Source of the DNA: Microbacterium croceum
GTDB lineage: Bacteria > Actinomycetota > Actinomycetes > Actinomycetales > Microbacteriaceae
Assembly (NCBI RefSeq): GCF_023091245.1
Contig: NZ_JAHWXN010000001.1
Coordinates: 2,666,001-2,730,000 of the forward strand
Direction of reading: 5' to 3'
DNA: 64,000 nucleotides
A program made the position numbers and the translations under genes. Below are positions 46,604 to 55,569 of this stretch, piece after piece (position 1 is the first letter of the stretch; each line of letters starts with the position of its first letter). The notes beneath the pieces are model-generated. The model saw only the letters and a program-made list of their open reading frames with translations, made no database searches and had not been told where the DNA came from.

Positions 46604-47929
46604 TTGGGGGGGACGTCTTTCACCGACCCTGTCGCGCCACGACGTGACCTGGTTGAACAAGATGAGAGCGACACGAACAGCGGGCGCCCCCATGTGGTGC
46701 TCTGCCGGTGGGATCGCCTCATCCTCGAGGCCGCGCTGGCGACCGGGACGGCCGATATCACCGTCGTCATCGACGAATGGGAACTCGCCAACCGCCACAT
46801 CGACCCTCAACTGGTCGCGCGGCTGAGAGCCCTGAAGGTGATCCGCGCCTTCGACGACATGTCGGCGATGTCCGAGCTGGCAGTACAGCTCCAGAGCTGC
46901 GTTCCGTCGATCACCCGCGTCATCAGCCTGGCGGAGCAGTCTCAGCTCGGGGCAGCCTATCTCGCCGACGTGATCGGCACGGCCGGCCCTTCGATCGAGA
47001 CGAGCGTCCTCGTCCGCAACAAGGTCGCGATGAAACGACGCGTGACCGCCGCGGGGGTGCGCTGTGCGGCGCAGGTGGCTCTCGAGAGCGGGTCACGACA
47101 GGAGGTGGAGGCCGCAGGACGACGTCTCGGCTGGCCGCTGGTGATCAAGCCCGCCGAGGGTATGGGCACAGTCGACACCTGGGCCATCGCGCACATCGAC
47201 GAGCTGCCTGAAGCCGTCCAGGAGACGGCGAGGGCGCACGCGCTCATCGCCGAGGAGTTCGTGACCGGAGACGAGTACCACGTCGATGCCGTGTGGACGG
47301 GCGGTGAGCCGTCGGACTTCGGCGTCTCGCTGTACGTCGTACCGAGAATCGAGATCCGGACGCCCGGTCGGAACAACGGATCCCTCCATCTGCGCGAAGA
47401 GGACTTCCCCGAGATATATGAGGAGCTCATATCGCTCGGGCGCGACGTCAATTCAGCGCTGGGCATCACCGACGGCATCACCCACGCGGAGTTCTTCCGC
47501 ACCCGTGAGGGGCAATGGGTGTTCTCCGAGATCGCCACGCGCCCGGCCGGCGGGGCGATCTGCAATGTGTTCAGCGCCTTCGGCGACGACCTGAGAGTGC
47601 GGTGGATGAAGACCGAGCTCGGATGCGCGGACGACATCTCTCGCTCCCACCCCGATCGACCGATCATCGGGTGGGTCAATCTGGCGCCCGAGACGCGAGG
47701 AGTGATCGCGCGAACACCCGACCCCGCCGCCTTGGCCCGGCATCCGTTCGTACGTCAGGTGATTCCCGGGCATCAGATCGGAGACGTCGTCGGCACTCTC
47801 CACCCCTCGGTCTGGTCGTGGATGGCCGTCATTGAGGCGGACGACGAGGCACAGTTCATCGAGCGCATGCGCATCCTCGAGATCGAGGCGGCCTTCGACA
47901 TCATCCCTGAAAGCGAGTTCACGTCATGA
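46604..47929 (+). CDS. ATP-grasp ligase 1 of the putative biosynthetic cluster
   Basis: Enzyme of 441 residues from TTG 46604, chosen because AGGAG lies seven bases upstream. After a 30-residue variable start comes a Rossmann-like N-terminal domain (VVLCRWDRLILEAALATG). The ATP-grasp fold follows, with K182 in VIKPAEGMGTV, E217-E218 in AEEFVTGDEYHVDAVW and metal-site E309, R313 and N321 in VFSEIATRPAGGAICN. ATP-grasp enzymes join a carboxylate to an amine through an acyl phosphate. It is paralogous to the next gene, with which it overlaps by four bases (ATGA). Substrates are unknown; an amino acid or small peptide is likely. Confidence 0.87.
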   Translation: MGGTSFTDPVAPRRDLVEQDESDTNSGRPHVVLCRWDRLILEAALATGTADITVVIDEWELANRHIDPQLVARLRALKVIRAFDDMSAMSELAVQLQSCVPSITRVISLAEQSQLGAAYLADVIGTAGPSIETSVLVRNKVAMKRRVTAAGVRCAAQVALESGSRQEVEAAGRRLGWPLVIKPAEGMGTVDTWAIAHIDELPEAVQETARAHALIAEEFVTGDEYHVDAVWTGGEPSDFGVSLYVVPRIEIRTPGRNNGSLHLREEDFPEIYEELISLGRDVNSALGITDGITHAEFFRTREGQWVFSEIATRPAGGAICNVFSAFGDDLRVRWMKTELGCADDISRSHPDRPIIGWVNLAPETRGVIARTPDPAALARHPFVRQVIPGHQIGDVVGTLHPSVWSWMAVIEADDEAQFIERMRILEIEAAFDIIPESEFTS

Positions 47930-49170
47930 CCACTTTTCTCGTCTGCCGCTGGGAGCCGAACTCGATAGCAGCTCTGCTCGACAGAGGCCTCGAGCTCATC
48001 GTCTTGTTCGACGAATGGGAGGCGGCGAACCGCACGTTCGATTCCGACCTCCTGGGTCGGATCTCCCGGACGATCACCGTCGCCAGCTTCGACGCGATGG
48101 ATCACCTCAGCATGGTCGCCTCCGGCTTGCTCGAGGAGGGGACGGTGATCGATCAGGTCGTCGTGGTCGACGAGCGCGGGCTGCTCGGCGCCGGTTATCT
48201 GGCCGCCGCCCTGGGCGTACCCGGGCCGTCGGTTCTGCAGAGCGTGCGTGTGCGCGACAAGCGGGCGATGAAGCTCGCGGCGGCATCTGCGGGTGTGAGG
48301 ATCGCAAAGTTCGCCACCCTGCCCGCCGATGTGCCCGAGGCTGTCAGCGCCGCACAGGATCGCGTGGGTTTCCCCTGCGTCGTCAAGCCGGTCGCCGGCA
48401 TGGGAACGACAGCGACGGCACGGATCGACTCGTCAGCGGAGCTGTCCACCTGGCTCGACGCCAATGCGGAATCGGCCCCCTTCATGGTCGAGGAGTTCAT
48501 CTCCGGGCGCGAGTATCACGTGGATGCGGTGTGGAAGGAGGGGCGGATCATCGAGATCGCTGTCTGCCGCTACATGAAGCCTCGGATCGAGATCGACAAC
48601 CCCAACATCCTCAACGGCGCGATCCTGATCCGTCGTGACCTGGACCAGGAACTCTACGAGCAGGTCGAGCAGATGCATGATGCCCTGGCGGGTCCGTTCG
48701 AGTTCAGCACGGGCATCACCCACGCCGAGTTCTTCGAGATCGCGCCAGGGGAACTGGTCTTCTCCGAGATCGCGCTGCGGTGCGGTGGGGCGGGCGCGAT
48801 GAACATCCACCGGCCCCGTGGAGCGGACATGCGGGAGGTCTGGGCGGCCGCCATGGCCGGGGACCCGGCGGACGCTCTCCCGGTGCTCGAGGACTCGACG
48901 GATCAGCATCTCGCCTGGCTCCTGCTTGCTCCCACCGCGGCGGGCACCGTGGTGCGGATCCCCACGGACGAGGAGATCGCCTCGTATCCGTACATCCTCG
49001 ATGTCGAGCGACTGGCGAAGGTCGGCGACACGGTGCGCCTGCATTCTCTCACCGCAGGCATGACGACCGTCATCTCCGGTGCCGATGAGGACGAGCTGCA
49101 CACCCGCGCGCTCGAGCTGGCCGATTCTCTGACGTTCGAGGTCGAAGTCGGCGAGGACGCTCACGCATGA
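47926..49170 (+). CDS. ATP-grasp ligase 2 of the putative biosynthetic cluster
   Basis: Enzyme of 414 residues, paralogue of the preceding gene: FLVCRWEPNSIAALLDRG aligns with its N-terminus and FDEWEAANRTFD with IDEWELANRHID. ATP-binding K154 lies in CVVKPVAGMGTTATA, E189-E190 in MVEEFISGREYHVDAVW, and E281 and N293 in FSEIALRCGGAGAMN. The two ligases probably act in sequence, adding different units. It starts at ATG 47926 over the previous stop and overlaps the transporter gene by four bases. Confidence 0.88.
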   Translation: MTTFLVCRWEPNSIAALLDRGLELIVLFDEWEAANRTFDSDLLGRISRTITVASFDAMDHLSMVASGLLEEGTVIDQVVVVDERGLLGAGYLAAALGVPGPSVLQSVRVRDKRAMKLAAASAGVRIAKFATLPADVPEAVSAAQDRVGFPCVVKPVAGMGTTATARIDSSAELSTWLDANAESAPFMVEEFISGREYHVDAVWKEGRIIEIAVCRYMKPRIEIDNPNILNGAILIRRDLDQELYEQVEQMHDALAGPFEFSTGITHAEFFEIAPGELVFSEIALRCGGAGAMNIHRPRGADMREVWAAAMAGDPADALPVLEDSTDQHLAWLLLAPTAAGTVVRIPTDEEIASYPYILDVERLAKVGDTVRLHSLTAGMTTVISGADEDELHTRALELADSLTFEVEVGEDAHA

Positions 49171-50438
49171 CGGCGATCCGCGAGATCCGGGCACTCCCCC
49201 GCCCCGCCCTGCTGTTGCTGGCGGGGAGCGCCGTCAGCAACGTCGGCTCGGGTCTCGTCATGCCCCTGCTGGTCATCTATCTCTCAGAGGTGCGCGGCTT
49301 CGAGACTTCCTTGGCGTTGAGCGCCGTCGCCATCACATCCGCTGCTGCACTGCTCGGCGGATTGGTCGGAGGCTGGGCATCCGATCGAGTCGGGCGAGTG
49401 CAGACCCTCGCCATCTCGATGGCTCTCGCCGCTGTCGGCACAGCCTGGGTCGCCTTCGTCGGGACACCCGCGCAGATGGTAGGGGCGACGATCGTCTTCG
49501 GCCTCGGCGTCGGCGCGAACGCCTCGTGGATGGCGCTCCTCGCGGAGGCTGTCGCGCCAGAGCAGCGGGCCACGGCATTCGGGACCAACTTCGGACTCGC
49601 CAACGCGGCGATCGGCGTCGGCGCGGTCGCGTCCGGACTCTTCGTCTCGATAGACGCACCGTGGACCTTCCAGCTCGTCTACCTGCTCAATGCGCTGAGC
49701 TTCGTTCTCGGTGGGCTGATCATGGTGCTCGCCGTGCGAAGAGGCCGATCCGAGACGAGTCCGTCGGAATCCTCGAAACCGGTGACGCACCCACGCGGGT
49801 CATATCTGGGGCTGCTGCGCAACAGGTCTCTCGTCATCGTCCTGCTGATCGCGTTCGTCCTGTTCCTGGTCGCATACTCCCAGCTCGAGGCCGGTGTGCC
49901 GGGATTGCTGGTGGCGGAAGCGGGGATTTCCCCGCTCCATCTCTCCATCCTGATCGTCACCGATACGGTGGTCGCGGTGGTCGCCCAGTTCTTCATGCTG
50001 GGCGTGATCCAACGGGTCCCCATGAAGATACGCATCACGGTGGCCGCGGTCACCTGGACGGTGTTCTGGGCGGTTCTCGTGGTCGCGGTCGATCTCCACG
50101 ACGCCGATCTCCGTCTCTTGCTCCTGTGTGCGGGAGCTGCAGTCGCCTCTGTCGGCGGTGCCTTCTTCGCGGTGTCTGTCCCGGTGCTGGTGCATGAGGC
50201 CGCGGCCGATCACGAGCGTGGCAGGGCCAATGCGCTCTACGGATTGAGCACGTCCATCGGATTCACCCTCGGGCCCGCACTCGTCAGTGTGTTCGTCAGC
50301 CAAGGGCATTCCATGTTGTTCGCGTGGATAGCGATCGTCATCACTCTCATCATCGCGATCCTCGCGCTCGTGCCGGGCATCGTCGCGACCTCCCCACATC
50401 CCGTCACCGTCGAGGAGAACGCCGAGTCCCATGCCTGA
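49167..50438 (+). CDS. MFS exporter of the putative biosynthetic cluster
   Basis: Membrane protein of 423 residues with twelve hydrophobic segments. The helix 2-3 loop GGWASDRVGRVQTLA is a standard MFS motif, and GLVMPLLVIYLSEVRGFETS resembles MdtH/EmrD-like exporters. The start overlaps the ligase stop and the end overlaps the next gene by eight bases, so it is made with the enzymes. Export of the product, also a common self-protection route, is the most likely role. Confidence 0.87.
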   Translation: MTAIREIRALPRPALLLLAGSAVSNVGSGLVMPLLVIYLSEVRGFETSLALSAVAITSAAALLGGLVGGWASDRVGRVQTLAISMALAAVGTAWVAFVGTPAQMVGATIVFGLGVGANASWMALLAEAVAPEQRATAFGTNFGLANAAIGVGAVASGLFVSIDAPWTFQLVYLLNALSFVLGGLIMVLAVRRGRSETSPSESSKPVTHPRGSYLGLLRNRSLVIVLLIAFVLFLVAYSQLEAGVPGLLVAEAGISPLHLSILIVTDTVVAVVAQFFMLGVIQRVPMKIRITVAAVTWTVFWAVLVVAVDLHDADLRLLLLCAGAAVASVGGAFFAVSVPVLVHEAAADHERGRANALYGLSTSIGFTLGPALVSVFVSQGHSMLFAWIAIVITLIIAILALVPGIVATSPHPVTVEENAESHA

Positions 50439-51453
50439 CACAGACGCTGAACAGGTGCTCCGCGCGTCCATCCACCTCGCCGAATCCTTCCGCTCCATCT
50501 GCAGAGCGCATGGGTTCCGTGAAGAGGAGCGCGTCCCGGTCATCTCGCGCCACGATCCGTCCGTCCGCTACACGAACTCCACCATCTCCGCCCTCAAGCC
50601 TTATCTGAGCGAGGCCGTCTCCGAGCGGGTGTTCCTGATCCAGCCCGCGCTGCGTCTGCGTAACTTCGCCCATATGAAGAGGACGGCGTCCATGAGCCCG
50701 TTCGGCTGCGCCTTCATGGCCTTCGGCCTGGTCGCCCCGGTGTCGGATCTGGAAGAAGTGACGGCGATGGCGTATGAGCTCTTCGACCAGCTGCACATCG
50801 CTCGCGAGGATGTCGAGTTCCGGACATTCCACAGCGACACCGATCTCATCGCGTCAGCTGTGTTGACCGGTGTCGAGCCACGGGTGTCGCGCGAAGACCC
50901 GTCACCTTTCGTGCACGCATTCGGCATGGAAGGGGTCGCCGGCCGGAACGCCAACCTTCACGTGACGTCCGGAGGCGCGTCCCGGGCGGTGGCGAATGTC
51001 ATCGTCATCGAGCGCGAAGGGGTTCCCATCGGGCTGGAGCTCGCGTGCGGAATCACCATGTACGTCACGCAGCTTCATGACATCAGTCATCCCGTCTGGG
51101 CAGGTCCTGCGGCCGGCGTGCGACCGTGGGGCGTCGACGTGATGAGCGCCGACGCGTTGCACAGCTCTGTCGTGCTCGCGATCGAGGACCTCCCGGCACG
51201 CTCTCGCGGCCGCGGCGGAAACTATCGCGATTTCCTGAGGATCATCGGAGCCAACTGGGGCCCCCAGGAGGATCAGCTCGCGATGGCCGCCTCAGAGATC
51301 GTGACGGCGGAGCTCGCTCTGCGAGCGGCGGCCAGTCCACTGCGCGAAGGAAACTCCGAGCTCGGGCACGACGAGGTCGTGGCGAAGATCATCGCCGACT
51401 ATGCCAGGGTCGAGCTCAGTCCCGCGGACGACGACCCGCCACGAGCGCGCTGA
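50431..51453 (+). CDS. Alanyl-tRNA-synthetase-like catalytic-core protein
   Basis: Protein of 340 residues resembling the AlaRS aminoacylation domain by my own alignment. FRSICRAHGF then RHDPSVRYTNSTISALKPYL (40-59) match the FTNAG region, QPALRLRNF (71-79) matches motif 2 with its Arg, and YELF..REDVEFRTFHSDTDLIASAV matches the following domain. The tRNA-recognition, editing and C-Ala domains are absent. The usual motif 3 (GxGxER) is not recognisable; the aligned segment reads ALHSSVVLAIED. It may bind an aminoacyl substrate without full adenylation. No closer family was recognised, so function is open. Confidence 0.7.
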   Translation: MPDTDAEQVLRASIHLAESFRSICRAHGFREEERVPVISRHDPSVRYTNSTISALKPYLSEAVSERVFLIQPALRLRNFAHMKRTASMSPFGCAFMAFGLVAPVSDLEEVTAMAYELFDQLHIAREDVEFRTFHSDTDLIASAVLTGVEPRVSREDPSPFVHAFGMEGVAGRNANLHVTSGGASRAVANVIVIEREGVPIGLELACGITMYVTQLHDISHPVWAGPAAGVRPWGVDVMSADALHSSVVLAIEDLPARSRGRGGNYRDFLRIIGANWGPQEDQLAMAASEIVTAELALRAAASPLREGNSELGHDEVVAKIIADYARVELSPADDDPPRAR

Positions 51454-52177
51454 TCGACGCCGCAACGACGCCCGGATCCGCCGTCAGGCGACGGTGCGTC
51501 ACGTCGTGAATGCCATCGCCACTCCCCACCCCGACCGCGTAGTCGGCACCGGAGAGGAGCCGACGGTCATTGAGATCGTTACCGTATGCGACGTATTCGT
51601 TGATGCCGAGCCTTTCCAGCGCCGTCCTCTTGTCGACCCCTGCCGGCGCCACATCGAGGTGGGCCTCGGCGCGATGCGTGGTGACGGCGCAACCGCATCC
51701 CACAAGTGATGCGGTCAGTTGCGCGGCGTCGTGATGATCGAGCACGGCCAGCTTGAGAATGGAGTCGAGCTCCTCGAGAGGAACCCGCTTCGCACGACCG
51801 TGCGAGTCGATCCGCCCGAGGAAGACATGGTCATCCGGGAGGTTGTGCGCATAATCCCACGCTCCATCGGCGACGAACTGCGCCCCGTCACCGTCGAGAA
51901 CGGCGAGGATGCGATCACGCTGTGCGGACTCGAAGGCTTCGAGCACTCGCAGCTCCCCATGGACCTCGGCCATCGCACCGTTGGCACCGATGCGTAGCGC
52001 ATCAGGGAAGAGGTCGGCGAGGACTCCCGCCTGATCGCGAACCGGTCTGGCAGACGCGAAGACCATGCGCCACCCTGCCGCGTGTGCGCCGTGCACGGCC
52101 TCCACGATGCGAGCGTCGATGCTCAGGCCGTCGAAGCAGATCGTTCCATCGATGTCGAGGACGAGCCAGGACGTCAC
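51416..52177 (-). CDS. HAD-superfamily (Cof-type) phosphatase
   Basis: Protein of 253 residues with motif I DIDGT (D8, D10), a cap domain in the middle and motifs III/IV in KRTALERLG and YGNDLNDRRLL. Cof-type enzymes dephosphorylate sugar, nucleotide or cofactor phosphates. The start overlaps the stop of the carboxypeptidase gene, placing it last in the minus-strand operon, and its end overlaps the convergent AlaRS-like gene by 38 bases. In the cluster it could dephosphorylate an intermediate or inactivate an imported phosphorylated form. Confidence 0.87.
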   Translation of the reverse strand: MTSWLVLDIDGTICFDGLSIDARIVEAVHGAHAAGWRMVFASARPVRDQAGVLADLFPDALRIGANGAMAEVHGELRVLEAFESAQRDRILAVLDGDGAQFVADGAWDYAHNLPDDHVFLGRIDSHGRAKRVPLEELDSILKLAVLDHHDAAQLTASLVGCGCAVTTHRAEAHLDVAPAGVDKRTALERLGINEYVAYGNDLNDRRLLSGADYAVGVGSGDGIHDVTHRRLTADPGVVAASISALVAGRRPRD

Positions 52178-53163
52178 TCTCGCACCCCGGAGTCCAGGAG
52201 AACGAGGCCTTCCGCGTCGAGCTCTGCTCGTACTCCCATGGGGAGTGTCGCCATGGGACTGGTGTGTCCGACGGGGAAGCCGACGATCACCGGTATGCCG
52301 AGGTCTCCCGTGACCGATTCGACAGCAGCGGCCAGACTCGGGATGTCGGAGACCTCTGCCGGCCAGCCGACCACGATCCCGGCCGCCTCAGCGAGCACTC
52401 CGGCGTTGCGAAGATGCCAGAGATCGCTGTGCGCGCGTGCGGTCGAGTACGGTACCTGCGGAGTCTCCAGCACCACGACCTTCTCCTTCAGATCCGGCGA
52501 CCATGGCGTGCCCAGAAGCTGGCACAGCACGGGAAGGCAGCCACCACCCAGCACCCCCGTGGCACGCCCCTCACGAACCACCCGAACCTCCGGAGCCTTC
52601 TCGCCGCTCCGAAGAGCGTCTCCTATCCAGTCCGCCCGCTCTGTCACGATGCGATCGAACGAGGGCAGGCGGCCCAGAGGATCCGACATCATGGTGGCGC
52701 GCTGAAGCGCATCGAGGGTCTCGATGAAGGCGCCGCCGTTCTCCCCGAGCTCGTTCAACACCGACGGACCGTAGAACGTCACGAGGTCGGATCTCTGCTG
52801 CATCGCCACGTGCAGCGAGGTGATGTCGGAGTACCCGCAGAAGACCTTGGGATTCGCCGCGATCAGGTCGAAGTCAAGAGCCGGAAGGAGCTCGGATGCC
52901 CCGTATCCGCCGATGGCACAGAAGACGCCCCGCACCGTCTCGTCGGCGAATGCCGCATGGAGATCGGCGACCCGGGCAGCCACCGGCGCGCTGGAGAACG
53001 GGCCAGGATCGAGCGCGTGCGTCGCCATCCGGACATTCAGCCCCATCGCCCGGAGCTGCCGGATCCCCTTGCGGAGGCGCCGCGGGTGGCTTCCCGCCGA
53101 GTCCGCCGACGGCGAGACCACCACGACCTCGTCTCCTGCTCGCAGCCGCGGAGGACGCTTCAT
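52174..53163 (-). CDS. S66-family LD-carboxypeptidase/MccF-like immunity protein
   Basis: Serine peptidase of 329 residues with the full S66 triad: S112 in FCGYSDITSLH, E233 in VVLETPQ and H300 in GFPVGHTSPM. S66 includes murein LD-carboxypeptidase and MccF, which cleaves aminoacyl-nucleotide antibiotics such as microcin C. The cytoplasmic N-terminus without a signal peptide and the presence of synthetase-like genes favour the MccF role. It overlaps the P450 stop by one base and the HAD start by four. Confidence 0.88.
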   Translation of the reverse strand: MKRPPRLRAGDEVVVVSPSADSAGSHPRRLRKGIRQLRAMGLNVRMATHALDPGPFSSAPVAARVADLHAAFADETVRGVFCAIGGYGASELLPALDFDLIAANPKVFCGYSDITSLHVAMQQRSDLVTFYGPSVLNELGENGGAFIETLDALQRATMMSDPLGRLPSFDRIVTERADWIGDALRSGEKAPEVRVVREGRATGVLGGGCLPVLCQLLGTPWSPDLKEKVVVLETPQVPYSTARAHSDLWHLRNAGVLAEAAGIVVGWPAEVSDIPSLAAAVESVTGDLGIPVIVGFPVGHTSPMATLPMGVRAELDAEGLVLLDSGVRE

Positions 53164-54383
53164 CAGGCAACCGACCCGACGCCGGATTCTGCTGCGCTAC
53201 CCCGGGATCTCGTCGGTATCCTTCCGAAGCTCTTTGCTCCGAAGGACGGCTTCATGACGATGTCGTCGCCGGAGATGAGCTCGAGGACGCCCGAGGCGAT
53301 GATGCGCTCGAGCACGACCTGCAGATGCAGTCGGCTCACGGCGCTGCCCAGGCAATAGTGGGTGCCACTGCCGAAACTGTGATGCCCGGTTGCAGCCGGC
53401 GCTGTTCCTGCGTGCGCCACCGGGCACCGTGCGTCGTCATTGGCAGCGAGCAGATTGAGCACCACGCGCTGACCGGCCCGGATCGAGCGACCCTCGAGTT
53501 CGATGTCCTCACGGGCCACGCGAGGCGCGAAGTGGAAAGGCGGATGATCGCGCAGGACGTCTTCGATGAAGCCAGGGAGCGCATCCGCCGAAGGCGCGTT
53601 CCCGATCGCGGCGACGGCAGCGGACGCCAGCGCAGAGGAGAGCGGCTCGATGGCACCGGTCACGACCTGTGCGTAGGCCGCAACGATGTCGTCTCTGTCG
53701 ATGGATCCGTTCTGCTCGAGCTCACCGAGTGAGAGAGCGATGCGATTCCCACTCGCGGCGAGCCGGTCGACGAGCTCGGAGAGCGAGCCGATAGCCACCA
53801 GGGCCACCTGCGCCTTGTCGAAATCAGTGCCGGGCGTCGCAAGGTAGTCCATCACGGCGTCCGTCGCCTCGAGGATCGCAGAGGTGTCTTCGTCGCTTGT
53901 GCCGAGGATCGCCTGGGTCGTATGCAACGACAGCGGAAGGATGACGTCGAGGTAGAGGTCGCCGCCGGAGCCCGTCAGCGCCTCGAGACGCGAGGTCGCC
54001 TGATCTGCCAGCGACGACGGCAGATCAGCGAGAACCGTCTTCGTGAGGTTCTTCGCCAGCGATCGCCGAATCAGGGATTGCTTGGGCGGGTCGGAGAACA
54101 CGAGCCAACGAGCGAAGAACTGCTCGACCGGGAGCACCACTCGGTACTCCTCCGGGGGCAGATCAGCGACCCCCGCGGGGACGCCGCGTGCTCGTAGCCG
54201 ATCGTCCCGGGACATCATGGTCACCAGAGCGGACGACAGGACGTACCAGGATCCGGTCTCGTCGTTCCAGACGACGTCACCGCCGCCCCGCAGCCGCGCG
54301 TACGCGGCGTGCGGGGCGGCGATGGCCGCCTCGACCAAGGATCCGGAACCTGTGTCTGACACGGTCGCGGATCCCGGGGTCAC
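53163..54383 (-). CDS. Divergent cytochrome P450
   Basis: Protein of 406 residues from the GTG at 54383, which overlaps the stop of the synthetase-like gene (GTGA); the longer frame to 54464 is unlikely. The heme loop HHSFGSGTHYCLG (heme ligand C344) is intact. In the K helix the ExxR Glu is replaced by Asp (D275-V-L-R278). In the I helix the acid-Thr pair reads GAIEP (E246-P247), lacking the proton-relay Thr. The segment between the K helix and heme loop is short. It probably oxidises a cluster intermediate, perhaps with unusual chemistry. Confidence 0.88.
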   Translation of the reverse strand: MTPGSATVSDTGSGSLVEAAIAAPHAAYARLRGGGDVVWNDETGSWYVLSSALVTMMSRDDRLRARGVPAGVADLPPEEYRVVLPVEQFFARWLVFSDPPKQSLIRRSLAKNLTKTVLADLPSSLADQATSRLEALTGSGGDLYLDVILPLSLHTTQAILGTSDEDTSAILEATDAVMDYLATPGTDFDKAQVALVAIGSLSELVDRLAASGNRIALSLGELEQNGSIDRDDIVAAYAQVVTGAIEPLSSALASAAVAAIGNAPSADALPGFIEDVLRDHPPFHFAPRVAREDIELEGRSIRAGQRVVLNLLAANDDARCPVAHAGTAPAATGHHSFGSGTHYCLGSAVSRLHLQVVLERIIASGVLELISGDDIVMKPSFGAKSFGRIPTRSRGSAAESGVGSVA

Positions 54384-55396
54384 GGTGCGAGCACCTGACC
54401 GTTGAACCGCGGAACGAGCTGCAGCTCGCGGATGTCGTCGTGGGCGAGCGCCCACATCAGCCACCGCTCGACGCCGAGGCCGAAACCTGCGGTCTGCAGC
54501 GGGGAGTGATCCTTCATCTGCAGGTACCAGGCGTAGTCATCCTCGGGTACCTCATGATGAACCAGCGCCTCGCGAGCCTGCGCCCCGGTGACATGTCGTT
54601 CGCCACAGCCGACGACCTCGCCGATGCCGAACAGGAGATCCCCGTTGAGCGACGTGCGCTTCTCGTCATCGCCGTACGCCTGATAGAACGGCACCGACAG
54701 GTGGTCGAAGTGCGTGACCCACACGAACGGATCGATCTCGTTCATCAGACGCCTCTCACCGAATCGGGTGAGAACGCGCCAGCCACCTTCGTCATGACGC
54801 ACCGACTGTCCGTCATCGCCGAGGTGCGCGACGGCTTCGTCGAGGGTCAGCCGGGTGAACGGCGCCGATCGCACCATGGCTTCGAGGTGTGCCGTGCCTC
54901 CGGCGTGCTCGTTCAGCTGATCGCTCAGTCTCTCGAGCGCGGCTGAGGCCAGAGCGCGGACGTACTCCTCGGAGAGGGCCATGACATCTCCGAGATCGCC
55001 GAGGATCTCGGCCTCACTGTGGAAGAACTGGTTCAGATGCGTCTCGTCTGCGTCCTCGCCGCGGAAACTCGGCATCAGATACCACGCGCCCTCCGGAGCG
55101 AGTCGGCATCCGTACTCCAGCATGAACTGCATGGAGTCGGCGAGGTAGGTGTCGACCCCGAACATGCTCACCTTCACGGGAAGGCTGTCACTTCCCAGCC
55201 CCATGGGACTGGAGATCGTGTTGGTGGTGATCGGAAGGTGCAGATTCTTCGCACCTTTCGCCGCCCAGAATCCCGCGGACTCCTGCAGGACGAGATCCTG
55301 AAGCTCGACCAGGAGTCGAGTCCTGGGATCGTCGAGAATCTTCAGGAACCGATCAGGTTCGACGACGAATTCATTGATTTCACGGACACTGCTCAT
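54380..55396 (-). CDS. Asparaginyl-tRNA-synthetase-like enzyme without anticodon domain
   Basis: Protein of 338 residues matching only the class IIb catalytic domain. Motif 2 is SFRGED with HLNQFFHSEAE (110-130), and motif 3 is GFGLGVERW (304-312) followed by DDIRELQLVPR. VSMFGVDTYLADSMQFMLEY is also typical of AsnRS/AspRS. The N-terminal OB-fold that binds the anticodon is absent, and it begins directly with helices. Stand-alone relatives include an archaeal asparagine synthetase; others activate amino acids as adenylates. It leads the minus-strand operon and is divergent from GlyRS. Motif 3 Arg is present, so it should be active. Confidence 0.88.
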   Translation of the reverse strand: MSSVREINEFVVEPDRFLKILDDPRTRLLVELQDLVLQESAGFWAAKGAKNLHLPITTNTISSPMGLGSDSLPVKVSMFGVDTYLADSMQFMLEYGCRLAPEGAWYLMPSFRGEDADETHLNQFFHSEAEILGDLGDVMALSEEYVRALASAALERLSDQLNEHAGGTAHLEAMVRSAPFTRLTLDEAVAHLGDDGQSVRHDEGGWRVLTRFGERRLMNEIDPFVWVTHFDHLSVPFYQAYGDDEKRTSLNGDLLFGIGEVVGCGERHVTGAQAREALVHHEVPEDDYAWYLQMKDHSPLQTAGFGLGVERWLMWALAHDDIRELQLVPRFNGQVLAP

Positions 55397-55432
55397 TGCA
55401 GAGTTCCCCCCTTGGTTCTGCGTTGGATTCGC

Positions 55433-55463
55433 GCCGACGGCGAATTCGAGACACGCCGTCGGC
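55433..55463 (-). promoter_or_regulatory. Hairpin in the leader of the minus-strand cluster operon
   Basis: GCCGACGGCG (55433-55442) pairs with 55454-55463 (10 bp, 11-base loop), 37 to 67 bases before the ATG at 55396. TAGGCT on the minus strand (55483-55478) is a possible -10 whose transcript would carry this hairpin. No T-box or T-run is seen, so it may be an operator or a translation-control element. Confidence 0.5.
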
Positions 55464-55569
55464 TCAATTGGTGTCCGAGCCTAACCAGTGCCCTTCGAAT
55501 CGCGAAACGCGACTCGCCGCTGTCCGACGCGATCAGATCGGTCCCCTCGAACCGCTCCGCGAGGCCGAC

